Positions 1 through 13,491 of a stretch of 64,000 bases of DNA are shown here, piece after piece (positions within the stretch are counted from its first letter, which is position 1; each line of letters starts with the position of its first letter). Where the stretch lies: NCBI GenBank assembly GCA_030704615.1, contig CM060731.1, forward strand, positions 82,876,756 through 82,940,755, given 5' to 3'. The notes under the pieces were generated by a model. It had not been told where the DNA came from and did no database searches. It saw only the letters and a program-made list of their open reading frames with translations. The DNA is from Takakia lepidozioides. Lineage: Eukaryota > Streptophyta > Takakiopsida > Takakiales > Takakiaceae. A program made the translations under genes and the position numbers.

Positions 1-489
1 TCCTGCAGATAATGAAAGATAATGATTGAAGAGCTTTAAGCCGAAACAGTAATGGGTTTGTTTGTTTGCTTTTTTTTTAAAATTTTATACAGAACAGGGG
101 GATTGCAGCCCTGATAAATTTTATTAATTGGCATGGATGATCAGTGTTCTATAAAATACCCCTTGAATCTCAAATGTGGCTGTGGACTTCAAGTGACGTA
201 CAAAACAGATCTGAAAGTGGCCTAGATCAAAACAATACTAATTTCGTGAATGCTACTCACATAGAGAAGCTCAAACTTTTCAGTATGAATAAATACAATG
301 GAAGTTTTGAGAAAGAACTGGATAACACAAATTTCTAAACTCACTATCGGCTACCAAGAAATACAGAGCTCAATTTCTATACAAACAGATGCCTCAACTT
401 TGCCGAAATATGCTGCTTTTAATGGTTGCGATATTCACACGTTTCTGGGTTTGGGGTCAGACAAAAGTCTACAATCAAGAGAGTGTTGC
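1..489. other. 3' flank of the MSL gene, no gene seen
   Basis: AT-rich sequence beyond the stop codon of the minus-strand channel gene; probably its 3' UTR and intergenic DNA. A T-run lies at about 69-78. Open frames on either strand are short and resemble no protein family I recognise. Confidence 0.5.
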
Positions 490-3400
490 CTACAAACGGG
501 TGGTGGGCACATCAAGCAAGGGAACTCCAGTGACGGTGATCTCCATACGCGGCATGTGGAACCCAATTTGCAAGTCTTCCATTACCTTCTTCATGTGAAA
601 TATCATGTTGCTCCTCCGTTGCCATCTCTCACCTGCCTCCTGCATTATCATAGGATACGGGAATGTGGGCATGACAGCTTTTTTCTTCCACAGCTATATT
701 CACCAACGGGTGGCTCCTACACAATGTTCTTCTGGGGGGGGGTTTAATGCAGTAACCACCTTGAGATTCTTTGCTAGCTTTTCCTTCTCATTTTACTTAA
801 TGATGTATGTGATGCACTCTAGCTGCTGGTTGGATGGCCTCTGCACCTATGGAGCCTTCTCAGTTGCAGGGGAAGAGTGGGGCAATGAAAATCTGGCATC
901 TGGACTCTTGAGTGGTCACCAAAGAGTGTCCCAATTCTTCAGGAGACAGTGGGCGTGACAGTTTACGAAGAAAGAAATTGCTACACCGGCTGGAGAGTCA
1001 GTCTTTGTGATACATGCAGGTCTCGGATACCAACTTCTTAGATGCTCTTTGTCCTTAGCTACCGTTCTGCTAGTTTACTTATAAGAAACTATCCGAGTCC
1101 GTCGGTTGTACTTTTGTACACCAGTCCCGTCACTACTTCCATTTAGAGCTCAATAAAAAACAGCTGGGGAGAACTACCAGAGGAAAGTCCAGGGAGTCAC
1201 CTGGAAGTTCAGATGATGCTGCATCCATAGGGACATCTTCATGCGGTTGCTATCCTCGATGTCCTTGCAAATAATACGGAATGTTGGATACCAAAACTGC
1301 GGCAGGCTTTCTATATACTTTGTCATGCAGTCCTTGAGAATCCCAATCTTCTCCACTGGAGTGGTGGAATGGATCTGAAAGTCAATGGCATCCCATTGAT
1401 CTGGGCTTCGGTAGAAGTTAGAGAGAGGTTTGGTTGCCAGCACTGAATTTGGATAGTAGATTTTCTCATTTGAGCCGCTGCACACATGACAAGTTGCAGT
1501 GAATAAACTAGAATATTTGCAATACAATTCTCCTAGAGACAGTTGTGGGCTACCTGTACATCTGTTGAGGTGCTAATGCACTGCGATCCTGTTGTAGCGG
1601 TGCTGTTGCAGCGATCAACACACATGGCCAAGTGCTGAACATAGCCAACTGCGTGACAGCAATACTACACTCACAAGACGGAGGAGAATTTGGAAATGAA
1701 ACCGCGGTCTTTATAAGGTCCCCGGAAAGCTCAAAGAAAGAAATGAGCTGGGAACCGATCCGTTTCAATAATCTGATGCTCTTCAAGTTCAAGTTCTAAA
1801 GCTTTGTGGGATTATTCACATCTGTTGGTGGGCATCCGCTGGTTTGCATACTTAAGAAAATTACATCAGGTACACTACTCACAAAATTTCTCTGCTCATC
1901 AGACAGAAACGTTAGTGATGACCTACCTGAGAAACACTGTGTTGAGTATGTTCATCTCCTGCCATCACACCCAACCAACAGTGCTCTGCTTCAGATGCAA
2001 ATTATTTATCCTGTATGAGAGGCTTTTATTTATATGCACTATACAACTGTGGTTAGCTGGTTTTGTGACACAGAAAATGATTTTTTCCCCAGCAATAAAA
2101 TATCGGGGCTTCATCCCCTTTATAAAAAAACAAAAACAAAAACGAAATGATAACTTAAAACTTATAGCCCTATGAATTTCAGTTCTTGATCTTACCACAC
2201 CTTACTAACTTTATAGCTGCACAGTTCATTGATTCCTGATTACTGCATGGACTCATTTGGATTGAAGTCAAGCACAGTACATGTAGATTACACCTTTTGT
2301 CAGTGAGGTACAGTTCACATTTCTTACTGTGCCAAACTGCAGTTTAGAACCTGCTGTAAGTGCACTTAGTAACCTATAGGAGTCCAACAAACCATATTCC
2401 TTGCAAATCCGTGTGCTCCTCACACTAGAATGCTTCTGCTGACAGTAACAAGCGTTGACTCTACAATTCCTGGAGCTTTAGTTGTTTTTGGGCTGTTTGT
2501 GGCCCCTCTCTTGTTTTCTGTCTTCCTCTTGTGCCGTAAGCTCTTTGAGCTTCCCATGGATGCTATAAAGTACCATTTCATTTCAGGCCTTTGAGAAACT
2601 ATCTGCCTCACGGTTTCAGTCATCCTTGAGCTGCATTTCTAACACTAGATGAAACAGAGCAGCAATTTTGCTGGTTCGTGCACTAAAGTGGGTCTTCAAT
2701 CACAACCCTCCAAAAAACCCTAGCCCATTCAGTTAGCTTAGTGATTGATATCTTCTGAGGTATTTGCAGCAGGACACCATACTGTAATTTGTATGAGGAG
2801 AGAAGGGAGGCGAAGGAAGGAGGTCTACACCTCGACGATCAAGGAAACTCCGTCAACTGCAATGCGGTCGCCAACGTCAAACGGATGCATAATAAAGAGG
2901 AAAATTAAAGACTCGAATGTGCTTCGTGCAGCATTGCCGAAGATGAATACGGAGGGGAGCAAGATTGAGGAGAAGGCCACCAGCAGCTTTTGTGTGTTAA
3001 CGCCCATTATCAGCAAACAAAGTGTGAGCGAGACGGCCAACATCAGCTGCAAGACTTCACCATAATTGTAAGTCTAGGGCGCTCCAAAGTTTCAGCCTTG
3101 CACAAGCAAACAAAGACTGGAAGTGGAGAACTGAAAGAGCATCGATTTGCTGACAGATATAGTAATCCTTTCTCAATCACTCTACTATATTGGGGAAAAC
3201 AATCTGACAATAATCGAACAAGCTTCCCCATAGCTTCGCCATTCCTGCACTCCATGTGGTGTTTTCATTTTGTAAATTTCAAGATCTTCGTGACCACAAA
3301 TATGGCCATCTACGCAATGAGGTTCAATACGGTCTGGATTCATTTGGTGGTATGAGGACGGAGTGCCTGGCATACCACGTCAAGGACGCGATGGAGCTTG

Positions 3401-6400
3401 GCAACCACAGTGCGGTTGTCGCTGAGAGTGAGGGACAAAGCCTTGCGCTCCTTATAAACGTTGACCACCCACTTAACGAGTGCTTTCTTAGTGATTTTCC
3501 CTGCCTCAGTAACGTCAAACAATGCATATGCCTTTGTGGCTTTGTCCTCTGGCAAAAACTCCATGAAATTCTTCAGCATCAAATGCTTTTCCCCTGGATC
3601 GGCCATATTATAAAAAATCTGTACACCCAAAAAGTTGTGCCTCAGTATGCCACCCAACCTCTTCCACATCTACTTATGTGTCCCCCTTTACACTTTTGGT
3701 ACAAAGATTCCCTATCCGTTGTTTACTGAGTTTCATGGAGGAATGTGAGCATTCTTTAAATATGTGGATGAACAGGGTCTGTATATAGATTGTTGGGCTC
3801 CAAGAATGAAAACTGAGAATATGCAAAGGAACACTAAGACTTTAGATGTGCTCTACTCTAGATCAAATGGATGCGAGTACTGCTGCTAGTATTCAGGTCC
3901 AAGGAGGACAGAAGCAAGCAAAAACTGGTATAGTCTGAATGTAAAGTACATCTGGTCGCAGCTCAAAGAGCATGGGACACAGAGATTTGAATCAATATAT
4001 AAAACAAGAAATGATATGAATGAAATGGGACAAAAGTATGAAGGATACAAGAAAGAAAGTAGACCCCTAGTACTCATCAAGAGATTTTCTAAGATGGATA
4101 ACCTCATGCGACATGCTGCCAAGCATTTCAGATCCTCGTTATGCAAGACCTTGGCAAGGGAGTGGCTGTCACAGAATAGGCAAAAGGAAGAGAGAAGAAA
4201 AGAGAGGGAGAGGTGCACATACACACAAGAGGGTGGCTCACGGAGGTAGAGGTTAAGATTGACCTGCTTGGCTGCGGCTTTAGCCTCTACTTCACTATCA
4301 ATCTCCCAGTCAGCTGATAACATGGACGAATACGTGGTCATGTTGTGGGTACGTACAATCTTCATCAGTCTCCTCAGTGTCCATGCTGGCACTGTCTGGG
4401 ACCACTCACGTCATGCAGAACCCAGCACAAGAGTTGGTTACTTTGTTTCGTTACATGCACTTGCTCCTTGAGAAGATACGGATCGACTATATTATCCAAG
4501 GAAAATGCCACATCATCAGAGGCTATAACTGGTGCATTCCACCTTCAGAAGTCTAGCTTGGGAGACAAGATTATACGAACTTACTTCCGAGGTCAGTTCT
4601 TGCAGTTTGTCCTGTGCAATGCCAGGTGCCTTAGGTGTAAGGGTTTTTCCATTAGTTGCACCCGCAACAGAAAAGCTGACCCTCTTTCGGCAATTTGGGG
4701 ATGGAAAATTGGCCCCATTCGCATCATATTGTGGTCGTTGATCATAATCGAAGCCTTCCAGAGCCGTCCCTGCTGCCACAGTTGTAGCTACGAGCCTGTA
4801 AAAATTCTTGGTTTGATCTTCAAACCATTTGCTGTTCCTACACTCAAAACTATTCTCTTGATGAACCTGGAAGAATGGATCCTTTTAGACATTGTTTCCA
4901 ATTGCCCTCCAGAGAGTGTAGTCGGCTCTATCCTTACCTGCATCTGGGGAGATTGCCTTCTGACAAGAAATAGGCACATAGGTGTTTCCCACATTAATGG
5001 CATGCTCCTGCTCCCTCCTTCGCTCCAGCAAAGCCTGCAGGTTTATGGGAATGGCTTATCTCGAATATGTTTTTCACATCAATCCATGATTGTGTGTTCT
5101 GTTCATACTGTCTACATCATGCTGTTGCACATCAGCACAATGAATGTAAACCCATACCCCTTGAGAGGAACACAGAAGTGTCTCAGCGACTAACCTGGGA
5201 CCCAAAGTCGGTCGTCACTGGCCTCGGGGGCAGATACCTGCCATGCGAATCACAGGGAGCTCTGGAGGATCGCGAGTTACTGGGGAATCCATGTGTGTCA
5301 TGAGGAGTTTTGCCCTGGTCCTGGGGGCTAAGAAAGGATGATCGACCATTCTTGGTGGGCACATGCACCGAGTTGACCCCTTGTTTGTCCTCATCCTGGA
5401 ACCAATCAACAACACAATCTGGCACCTTTAGATATGGAAGAAGGACACATATCACTAAGGGAATAGAGAATAGTCTATCAAAAGAGCTGTAATCAGGGCA
5501 TATTTATGGAGCTCAATGCAGTGAGAAATTCCATACGTTGCTGCTGGATCGACCATAGTGAAGGTCTAATGGCGCTGCTTAAAGATCTGGTGCTATTGTA
5601 TCAAGCATTGTGAGGCAGTACCCACCCTCCAGGTACTACAGGGAAGTCCCAATAGCACCTATTGCAAATGCACTATGCTAACCATCTATGCCCAGTGCCA
5701 ACTCTCATGTCGAGGTACCTGTGAAATAGTGGCTGGAGCCCTAATCTCTTTCTGGGTGGTGTGGCCTTCATCAAAGGAACCAGGCCATTCATCATGATCC
5801 TGTCGGATCTTCGGCTGCGAGATCGTTTCCAACACATATTGATGAAAGAGACAATCCTGAATTCTATCGAAATACGCTGCACGATGAAAGCTGTTGGCAC
5901 ACGTTTTCACGCACAGTACCTTGATCAACCACAATCCTGACGCAGTGAACAAACACCAGAGCACCTGACCACACGAAGCTCGCCCCAACATACTCCCCAT
6001 GTCAGAACATGCTTAAGCATCTTGACTAGTTTAGGGGCTTTCTAGATACTGGAACTGCCTACACACATGTTTCCCCTTGCTCCATGATTGAGACTTCACT
6101 GGGACCCCGGGAGTGCCACAATCAATATGAAGACCTAAAACAGTTAAAATCCAGGAAAGAAAGAAGAAGGATTGGTTTGCAAACATATCCAGTATGGAAA
6201 GAGACATCTCGCAAAGGTGGGTACCTTGGTGATGATAGGAACAGTATGTGTGTCCGTACTATGTCTGAACACCGCCTTCCAGGTGCTGATGACCAAAGCC
6301 AGCCAAATGCAATTCTTGACAGAATGGCGCAATCCGTACACAAAGTAGAGCACGCGCCTCTTCAGCAGATAGTGGCGCTCTATCAACACCACCAGCAACT

Positions 6401-8137
6401 ACAATTTACCCCCACATATTGAACCTACAGTTAGTTAATCACTGCTCTCCCTTCATCGCATTATACAACAGTTTTTCTGGTCTGAATGCCCCAAACACTC
6501 ACATCACGCTCGCCAAAACTGCTAGAGTTGGTGGAGAGCAGACATGGGACGTCTCACAAGGCATTCTCATTCCCAATCAGGCTTACGGAATTACCAGGTT
6601 TGATGTTCAAGTGGTCAATTGATGCAATGTACAGAGGATGCAAGGGTATACCTTCACAGCGCCCCCAGAGATGAGACGACCTGATGCCACCACAAGTGCA
6701 AGGGCCAGCCATTGCCAAAGGAGAAGATTTTTCCAAACTACCCTCCGAAGCATTTGCAGACGCACAGAACAAGCTAGCATCGCACACAACACTATCAGGC
6801 TGAACCACTGTATCCAGTGCACCCACTTATTCCTGATCTTCTTCCACCTTTTGTATTGTGGTATGGACTCATCGTCCAAAGGATCGACCTGAAATCAAGT
6901 CAAGAGTTTGTCATGAGCTCAAAGAAAGCTGGTAACCACTTCAATTTTTTAGTGAATTGTAGGGTGGCAGTATATTGTAACAAGGACAGGAGGGCTGTTG
7001 TGCCCGACAAGAACATTGCCCTGAGTCAATGGTTATCAGATATTCTCGATGTGTAACTTGAATGTCGGTGGCCACTGAGCCCCAGGAGCAGCTGAGATGT
7101 AGTGACAGACCTAATTTTTATGGGAGAAACAATGTCTTTAGTCGACTTCTTCCTATGTACACGACTCACATCAACAAAATGTAGTGGCAGGGTTGGTAAA
7201 AATGGGGTACCTCTTCTTCTATAGGAAGTACTGGCATAGCGTTGCGGGGAGAGAATAGAAAGGAGGCCATACTCTTGAGGCGACTAGGGGTGGTCACTAC
7301 GAAGGAGGCAACCCGATTGAAGGATTTGCGGCTGGTTAACGGCCCTCTTGATGTGGGAAGGGGCTGATCTGTGTTGTTGTAGATAGAAAAACGTCGGCGG
7401 TTGTAGGGAATTTGATCTGTGACTGCGGGTGTCATGGGAGGAGGGTCCTGAAGCCGCGTCTTGAGCCGTGAATAGGCCCTGGGCGGCTTCCTTTGTGTCA
7501 TAGGACCATGCGTCCCTGGCGGCGATCCATGGTGGCTTTCCTCGTGCCCACTCTCTTCTGGGGATGCGAGCTGTGGGTCAGCCTGCTCGGGTAGAGTCAA
7601 GGCCTGAAGTTTTGGTTTGCGTGACTTGGGGGGTAGTGTAGGCAATGAAGTGGTGGGTGCATGAAGGACACGCGCAGGGACTGTGGAGCCATCCTCCAGG
7701 TGGAATTCAAACTCGTCAAAGTCGGATTGAAGCTGCTTATCATGCGCCCCTGAGGTGCTTGCATCTGTGCTTGCATCTGCAAGGTCTTGGCCAAAGTCAG
7801 CAGGGCGAACTCCATGTTCTGTAATGCGTCTCACATGAGGCTCTTTCCATTCTGGAGGTGATTCATCCATGCTATCTCTCTTGTCATATGAATGGGGCAT
7901 TGCCATGTTTCCCACATAGGGCGCAGATGCTTCAGGGGAATTGCTGCTATCAGGAATACTTATGGTATGGACAACAGAACTCGTTTTTGAAGCATCATTC
8001 ATTACACCAAATGAGGTGACTGCAGTGGCAACTTCCAAAGCCGCATAAGCCTGCCCGGTGTTATCTCCCTCATGATACTGTACTTCTTCATTCTCCATTA
8101 TGGTCCCTGACGCAACGTAATCCAGTGGTTCTCCCAT
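490..8137 (-). CDS. MSL: MscS-like mechanosensitive ion channel, MSL4-10 class
   Basis: Membrane-tension-gated ion channel of the plant MscS-like family, expected in the plasma membrane. Exons that join in phase: 8137-7211, 6888-6652, 6398-6225, 5964-5719, 5395-5195, 5034-4938, 4787-4585, 4395-4264, 3618-3376, 3046-2831, 1477-1201, 639-490. A short exon of about 35 nt between 2831 and 1477, encoding the conserved segment before the pore-lining beta domain, was not located. Exon 1 is a long soluble N-terminus with the family's SRL-x-DPP-like motif (SRLKTRLQDPP). Exons 2-4 hold membrane helices (KRRVLYFVYGLRHSVKNC; SFHRAAYFDRIQDCLF). 4395-4264 has the RRLMKIVR motif. 3046-2831 holds the pore helix and FESLIFLFIMHPFDVGDR. 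1477-1201 has IYYPNSVLATKP, and the last exon has GERWQRRS. Predicted length is about 1,045 residues, longer than Arabidopsis MSL10, mostly because of the N-terminus and the loop encoded at 5395-4585. All splice sites are by inspection. The start is the first ATG of the long frame. Confidence 0.9.
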
Positions 8138-9786
8138 CGGTTCTTGCCTTCTTGAGAGTGTTCACTCTCGACTCCTGGAGTCAACAGCGCCCTGAAATCG
8201 GGCTCCTCTGCCCCAAAGCCTTGCTCATGCTGTGGCCACTCTGCGGCTTCCAAATGATTAGAACATCAAAAGCCATCGTCTCCGGATTCCTCAAACTGTC
8301 CACTTTTCCTGTATTGCAAGCCACATGCATTGCGCTTCTGCCACCTACCTTAAAGGCTCTGCACTGCAAATCATGAGTGAGATATCTGCTTTCTAGAGAG
8401 AGACTTACAGACGCCCACAATGTAATGAACGGCTATTGCACTTAAGCAGCTACAAATCAGAATCCAGACGCGATTGACGGATCCAAAAGGAATCAGACGA
8501 GTCTTGCGGCATGCTAGAAAGGAGCCATTGAACACTCACAACCCAAAAATCTGACAAATCAACGAGACACACTGGCATACCTAATTCAAATGATGCGAAA
8601 CAAGATGCATCCCCTCCTTGTATGCAGACGCCATTAGGTTAGAATGGCTATCTAGTGAGCGCAACACAGGTGGTGATAGCTAACGGTCAACGGTCGATCT
8701 TTCATGTTCACGTGACCCGCGACATATCACGGGTCTCGCCCCCGCCGCTACGGTGCAGCTCCGCTATCTCTCATTATAGCGCACGTGTATATTACAGCTG
8801 CTCCTAGGGTTTACGGCATGAATGAAAAAAATTATCATCCATCCGTATATATCGTATCACGAGGAAGACGAGTGTATGTATAATACTACATACGCTTCGC
8901 ACGATCGTATCCATCGTCACCTTCGCACTCTCACAGCGCAATGCTTCTTGAGAGACAGTGCGAGGCAGGAATGTGCAAAGAAAATGCGTGATGTCTTTGT
9001 TGTTGCTGCAGTGTGGCCTTCAACTCGGATTGTACCAGTTCAGCAGCTTATCGAGGTGGAGACTGGAGACCTGGAGTGACGGCGCCGACCAGAGCTGCTG
9101 CAAGGAAACCAACGGCTCTATTGCAGATAGTCCTCACGCTTCAACGATGCTGGCCACATGTCCGTTGCCGAGCTGGGGCCCACTTTCTCCACAAGGAAAG
9201 TGGAGATAATAACCACCTTCCTAGTTCTCCCCACAATCAGCTTTGTACGTTGAGAGTTGAAAGACTGTGTTGACGTGTAAGGTGGTTATTAGTATCTCAA
9301 TACAGTAGTGCACCTAGAGTAGAAGAACTTATACTCTAGAGTCTAGCGATGGATACAATGTGTTTCCTCCGCTAGAATAGCGGAGAATGTACTGAGGTAG
9401 GGCCGCCGGTGGATCCTCGCGCAAGGGAAAGAGCTCGGCTCTTGCTCTCTCACACGCTCGCGCTGAACGGTCTGTTTTCTCTCTCTTATATATTTCTCTG
9501 TCTCCAACCCAGAGGTTAATAAGAAGCTGAACTTGTTCTCGGAGTCGCATTGGGTCCTTGCAAGACAATTTTAGCATTGATTTCCAACTCCTGCTCTTGT
9601 GCACTACTGTCTCTCTCGGACACACGCGCCGTTGTATTTGATCCGACAACGAAGACAGATTCCATCGCCCATAGCTGCATTCGAAAGCACTGAGGTGTGG
9701 GTTCTGGAGCAGCTCTGAAATGGAAAGACAGGCCGGTTAATGAGAGGGGCGAAGGAGCAACGGGAGAAAAAGAACGGCAATTGGAG
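8138..9786. other. Intergenic region between divergent genes
   Basis: Lies between the start of the minus-strand channel gene and the start of the plus-strand glucanase, so it should hold both promoters and both 5' UTRs. Open frames here are short and lack family resemblance. Apart from one imperfect inverted repeat, listed separately, I see no RNA gene or transposon. Confidence 0.5.
9203..9298. repeat. Imperfect inverted repeat
   Basis: The 17-nt arm at 9203-9219 is the reverse complement of 9279-9298 apart from a 3-nt insertion, with a spacer of about 60 nt. It could be a small foldback or a MITE remnant in the glucanase promoter region. No target duplication was identified. Confidence 0.5.
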
Positions 9787-11512
9787 ATGAGACTGAGATG
9801 GCAAAGGCAGGGAGAGAAGAGGTTGGATAGCAGAGTATGGAGCTCAAGGTTATGGACGACAGTGTACTGTGTAGTTCTGTGCATGACTGTGGCGCCCTCG
9901 GCATGCGACTATCCCCCTGGCAAGTAGATCCTCCCTCCTACTTCTTGCTCGTTACTTCAATGTTTTCTTTGCAATCACATCGGCGGAAGGCCTCCATACG
10001 GTACTCGACTAGTTTCCGAAGGGTCGTCTGTATTGAAGACCACTATTTGCTTGTCCACGCTTCGTCTAGCTTCTGTAGTGCAAGACAAGTCTGAGAGAAG
10101 AAGAAATCAGGTCCGAGCAGAAAGAAAAGGGGTGTTGGGGGAAAGCTTTAGCCTGAGATGGGAAGATTTGGCAAGATAGCTCAGTTTCCTGATCATTTGT
10201 TTCTCCTGCTTGTGCTCCAACAGAGTCTCACACTATTGGCATCAACTATGGGCTCTTAGGTGACAACCTCCCCACACCTGCTGGTGCTGTTAACCTGATG
10301 AAAAGTATGTCGTTGGGAGGAGTTAGAATATTTGATGCAAGTACTACAGTGTTGACTGCCCTTGGAAACTCTGGGCTAGAAGTGGTGATCGGAATGGGGA
10401 ATGATGCCATTCCGGCGCTCGCTAACGACTCTGCTGCAGCTGATCAATGGATTCTCCAGAATGTGGTAGCCTACCCTACCACAAACATAACAGTGATTTT
10501 AGTTGGTAATGAGCTTCTTTCAGACAACTCCCGTACGGCTATATGGGTGCAACTAGTACCTGCCATTCAAAACCTCCATCAGAGCTTGCTAAACCATAAC
10601 TTATCATCAATCAAGCTCTCTACTGCTGCAGAGCTCAACGTTCTATCATGGTCTTCCCCTCCTTCACTTGGTGTGTTTCGAGAGGACATAGCTACCTCAG
10701 TTCTCAAGCCCTTGTTGCAGTTCCTCAATGACACAGGGTCATACTTTTTTGTCAACGTCTATCCTTATTTTGCTTGGGAATCAAGCCCAAAGTATCTTCC
10801 ATTGGATGCTGCTTTATTTCAGAGGAACACTACATGGCTATCGGATGGTCAGTACAACTACAGCAATCTTTTCGACGCACAGTTGGATGCAGTCTCAGCA
10901 GCAATGGAGCAGCTTGGATTCAAGGATGTGAGGGTGGCAGTCAGTGAGACTGGGTGGCCATCAAAGGGGTCTCCTGATCAACTGGGTGCAAATATTGAGA
11001 ACGCTGCAACCTACAACAGGAATCTAGTAAGCTATATCCTGAGCAACCCAATTGTGGGCACTCCTCGCAAGCCAGGGATCTTGGTCCCCACTTACATTTT
11101 CTCTCTCTTTAATGAGGATTTAAAACCAGGTGAACTGGCTGAGCACAACTGGGGGATTCTGTATGCGAATGGTTCTAAGGTCTACCCTATTGATCTGACA
11201 GGTAAAACACCTGTTAGCCAATACCCTCCTTTGAACTCATCATCCTCTCCTGCACCATTGCCAACCCCGCCAGGACTATACGCACCTTCTCCCAGCCCCA
11301 CGAGTTCAAACTCACTTGTCCCAGCTCCAGTCCCTGCTCCTTTGTCCACTGCCACATCCAGTCGCTTACCACCAGCTACTACTGTCCCAGGACCATCAAC
11401 AGCTGAATCTCCGGCACCCAGTGGAGCTTTATGTTTGCAAGGGAGGATGAACAGCTTCACCTTTACCGCCCTCTCTATCTCCCTACTAACCCTTGTTTAT
11501 TATGTCTTGTAA
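9787..11512 (+). CDS. GPI-anchored glucan endo-1,3-beta-glucosidase (GH17)
   Basis: Hydrolyses beta-1,3-glucan (callose) at the cell surface or plasmodesmata. Exon 1 is 9787-9919 and exon 2 is 10224-11512, giving 473 residues. Exon 1 carries a signal peptide (hydrophobic TTVYCVVLCMTVAPSAC). Exon 2 begins with the mature GH17 start (IGINYGLLGDNLPTP). The proton-donor Glu lies in VGNELL and the nucleophile Glu in VAVSETGWPSKGS. After the barrel comes a Pro/Ser-rich linker (about residues 375-450), then a hydrophobic tail ending LLTLVYYVL, typical of a GPI-attachment signal. There is no C-terminal X8/CBM43 domain. The reading frames join only if the intron is 9920-10223 with a GC donor (GCAAGT), which restores phase and gives Glu before SHTIGINYG. 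The upstream in-frame ATG at 9697 is an alternative start; 9787 gives the shorter leader. Confidence 0.88.
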
Positions 11513-13371
11513 GAGCCCCCACTCTTTTTCTCCCCACCCAATCGGCTCTCTTCTTTGGATTATTAGCATTGATCTGTTTGAAAATCTTAGAAGTGGTCTC
11601 TTACTGGATCAATTAGAAGAATGAACCCATCACATTTCATTGGGAAATCAGTTCATTGTAACTAGTATGTGCCTTGGTGGTCGCACAATTGACAATTGGT
11701 GTAAAGAGGTAAATTAAGTCCAGGACTTGGATGTTCCAGATTTCAGTCCTAATTTGTTTACAGTTTTTGCCCTGCCATTTTTGGCCCAAGCGCATGTTCT
11801 AATTTTCAAGGTTAGAGTGTGATTTGTGATTCGCAAATGAACATTCAAACTAGCAAGTCCCTTTCTGCAGAGGGTGCTAGTTTTCAAAGATGGTCCCTCC
11901 TCTAAGCGATTTGATGCCAAAATGTGACTCGTAAGAGATGCCTCTCATCCCTACTTCACTCATACTGTGAGCACCACAGGACACAATCTTACCTAGGATT
12001 GAGCCTTAAAATGCTTGTCACAAGCCAGCTGCCTCTGCTTAATAAGTTGCTCTCAATACATGTACTGAATAACCAGATAGTCCCCCACCGGAGGTGTGAT
12101 AATGATTTATTTATTAGGCTGATTTATTTATTACAGCTGTAACTTGTAACCAGCTCGAAATGTGTTTCTTGGTAACATAAGTTGGAAGGATATAGAGAAG
12201 ACAGCTACTTGGCCTTCCTGTGGATCCAAGCTGGAAACTATAACTCCTAGAGGCTACTCTCCCCGAAGATAAAGAACTGAGGCATTGCAGTATGACGCAA
12301 GTGTCAGGTATATAATCTTTGGATTCACCACAAAGAATTCACCACAACTCAGCACTTATTTAAAGAAAAGATCCATAACATGCTGGTACTACCTTATGAG
12401 CAAAATTCCTTGCTCGCTAATCTCATCGTCGTCTATCCCTCCATTCACCACACCAGATCTCAGAATTGTGAGAACCAGAGGAATTTAAAACAAATGTGGG
12501 TCTCACAGAGAGAAGTCACCAAAGGCTCACAGAGGCTATACCTTGAAATCAGGTTGAGAGAACTTCCGAAGAAATTTCTACAGCCCCTCATGTATTCGTG
12601 GTTGGCGTAGTCCTCCACAAAGAGGGTATTGAATTCTTGTGATCCACAGAAATGCTACCACTCAAATCATGACGAGCTCGTCCATGCTGCGCGCCTGACA
12701 GAGAAACAACTCAGTCATGGGGGAAGTTATTCTAATAAGCCTTATAGAATCCAAAGTTCAGTCCAACCATAATGTTGACGTGACACTTTGTACACGACCA
12801 AGAAATGAGGACTTATAAGAGCAGCGTTGAAGGAGGCCAACTCTATACCAGGGACTCTGCTTGCATTGCCTGCACTAGCTGACTGCAACATGCTCCCAAC
12901 AGTAAGCGCCCAGGCTTCATTGGCTCTATACAGCTTCCCACGAACTACTAACCTAAGTAAAAACACCAACAAACACACCTGCTGTTTGTGAATCCGTGAA
13001 GAGCAAGAGATGGAGTGTCCGACCCGCCTGTGTATCCAGCGTCCACTCTGCCGTCTCCCTCCCTTACTTTACGCACACAGTTTCAGGGTTTCCACAACGT
13101 AGAAAAACATATAAGGCACGGTTGGAAATAGTAAAAAGGGATGTGCATGGCTAGCAAAGAAGGTTGAAGTACCAGAATAGCAAAAGCAAGAGCGAGGCTT
13201 TGACAGCAAAGAAATGATACCGTCAATAGTCGGGCTCAAGGCTGGGTCTTTCTTCGCTTCTTCTCTTTCCCCAACCGTGTTAGGATCACAAGAACACATT
13301 AGAGAGGAAATATGGAGGAGGAGATTTGGAGCAAGCTCCTTGTCGTGTTAGAAAGGTAGTGAAGAAGGATA
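11513..13371. other. Intergenic, no gene seen
   Basis: The first few hundred bases are probably the glucanase 3' UTR. The remainder is AT-rich with only short, unconvincing open frames on both strands. I see no tRNA B-box, transposase fragment or LTR here. Confidence 0.45.
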
Positions 13372-13491
13372 TGCTGTCAGAGTTGTTGGAAACTAGCAGA
13401 TAGACTTCGATATGGCAACTTGAAGTCCGCTTTAAGTCAGTTTTGCAAGTTGTGGAATTCCCACTGCTAGTTTCCAACAACTCTGTCAGCA
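13372..13491. repeat. Near-perfect 28-nt inverted repeat, hairpin of about 120 nt
   Basis: 13372-13399 and 13464-13491 are reverse complements over 28 nt with one mismatch. Partial pairing continues inward (GGCAACTTG against CAAGTTG). The transcript of either strand would fold into one long stem. Size and arm length resemble a plant MIRNA foldback or a young inverted duplication. I recognise no known miRNA sequence. Confidence 0.6.

Noticed and set aside
4345-5193. 282-codon plus-strand open frame
   Set aside because: Antisense to in-phase MSL exons with consensus splice sites; no resemblance to a protein family.
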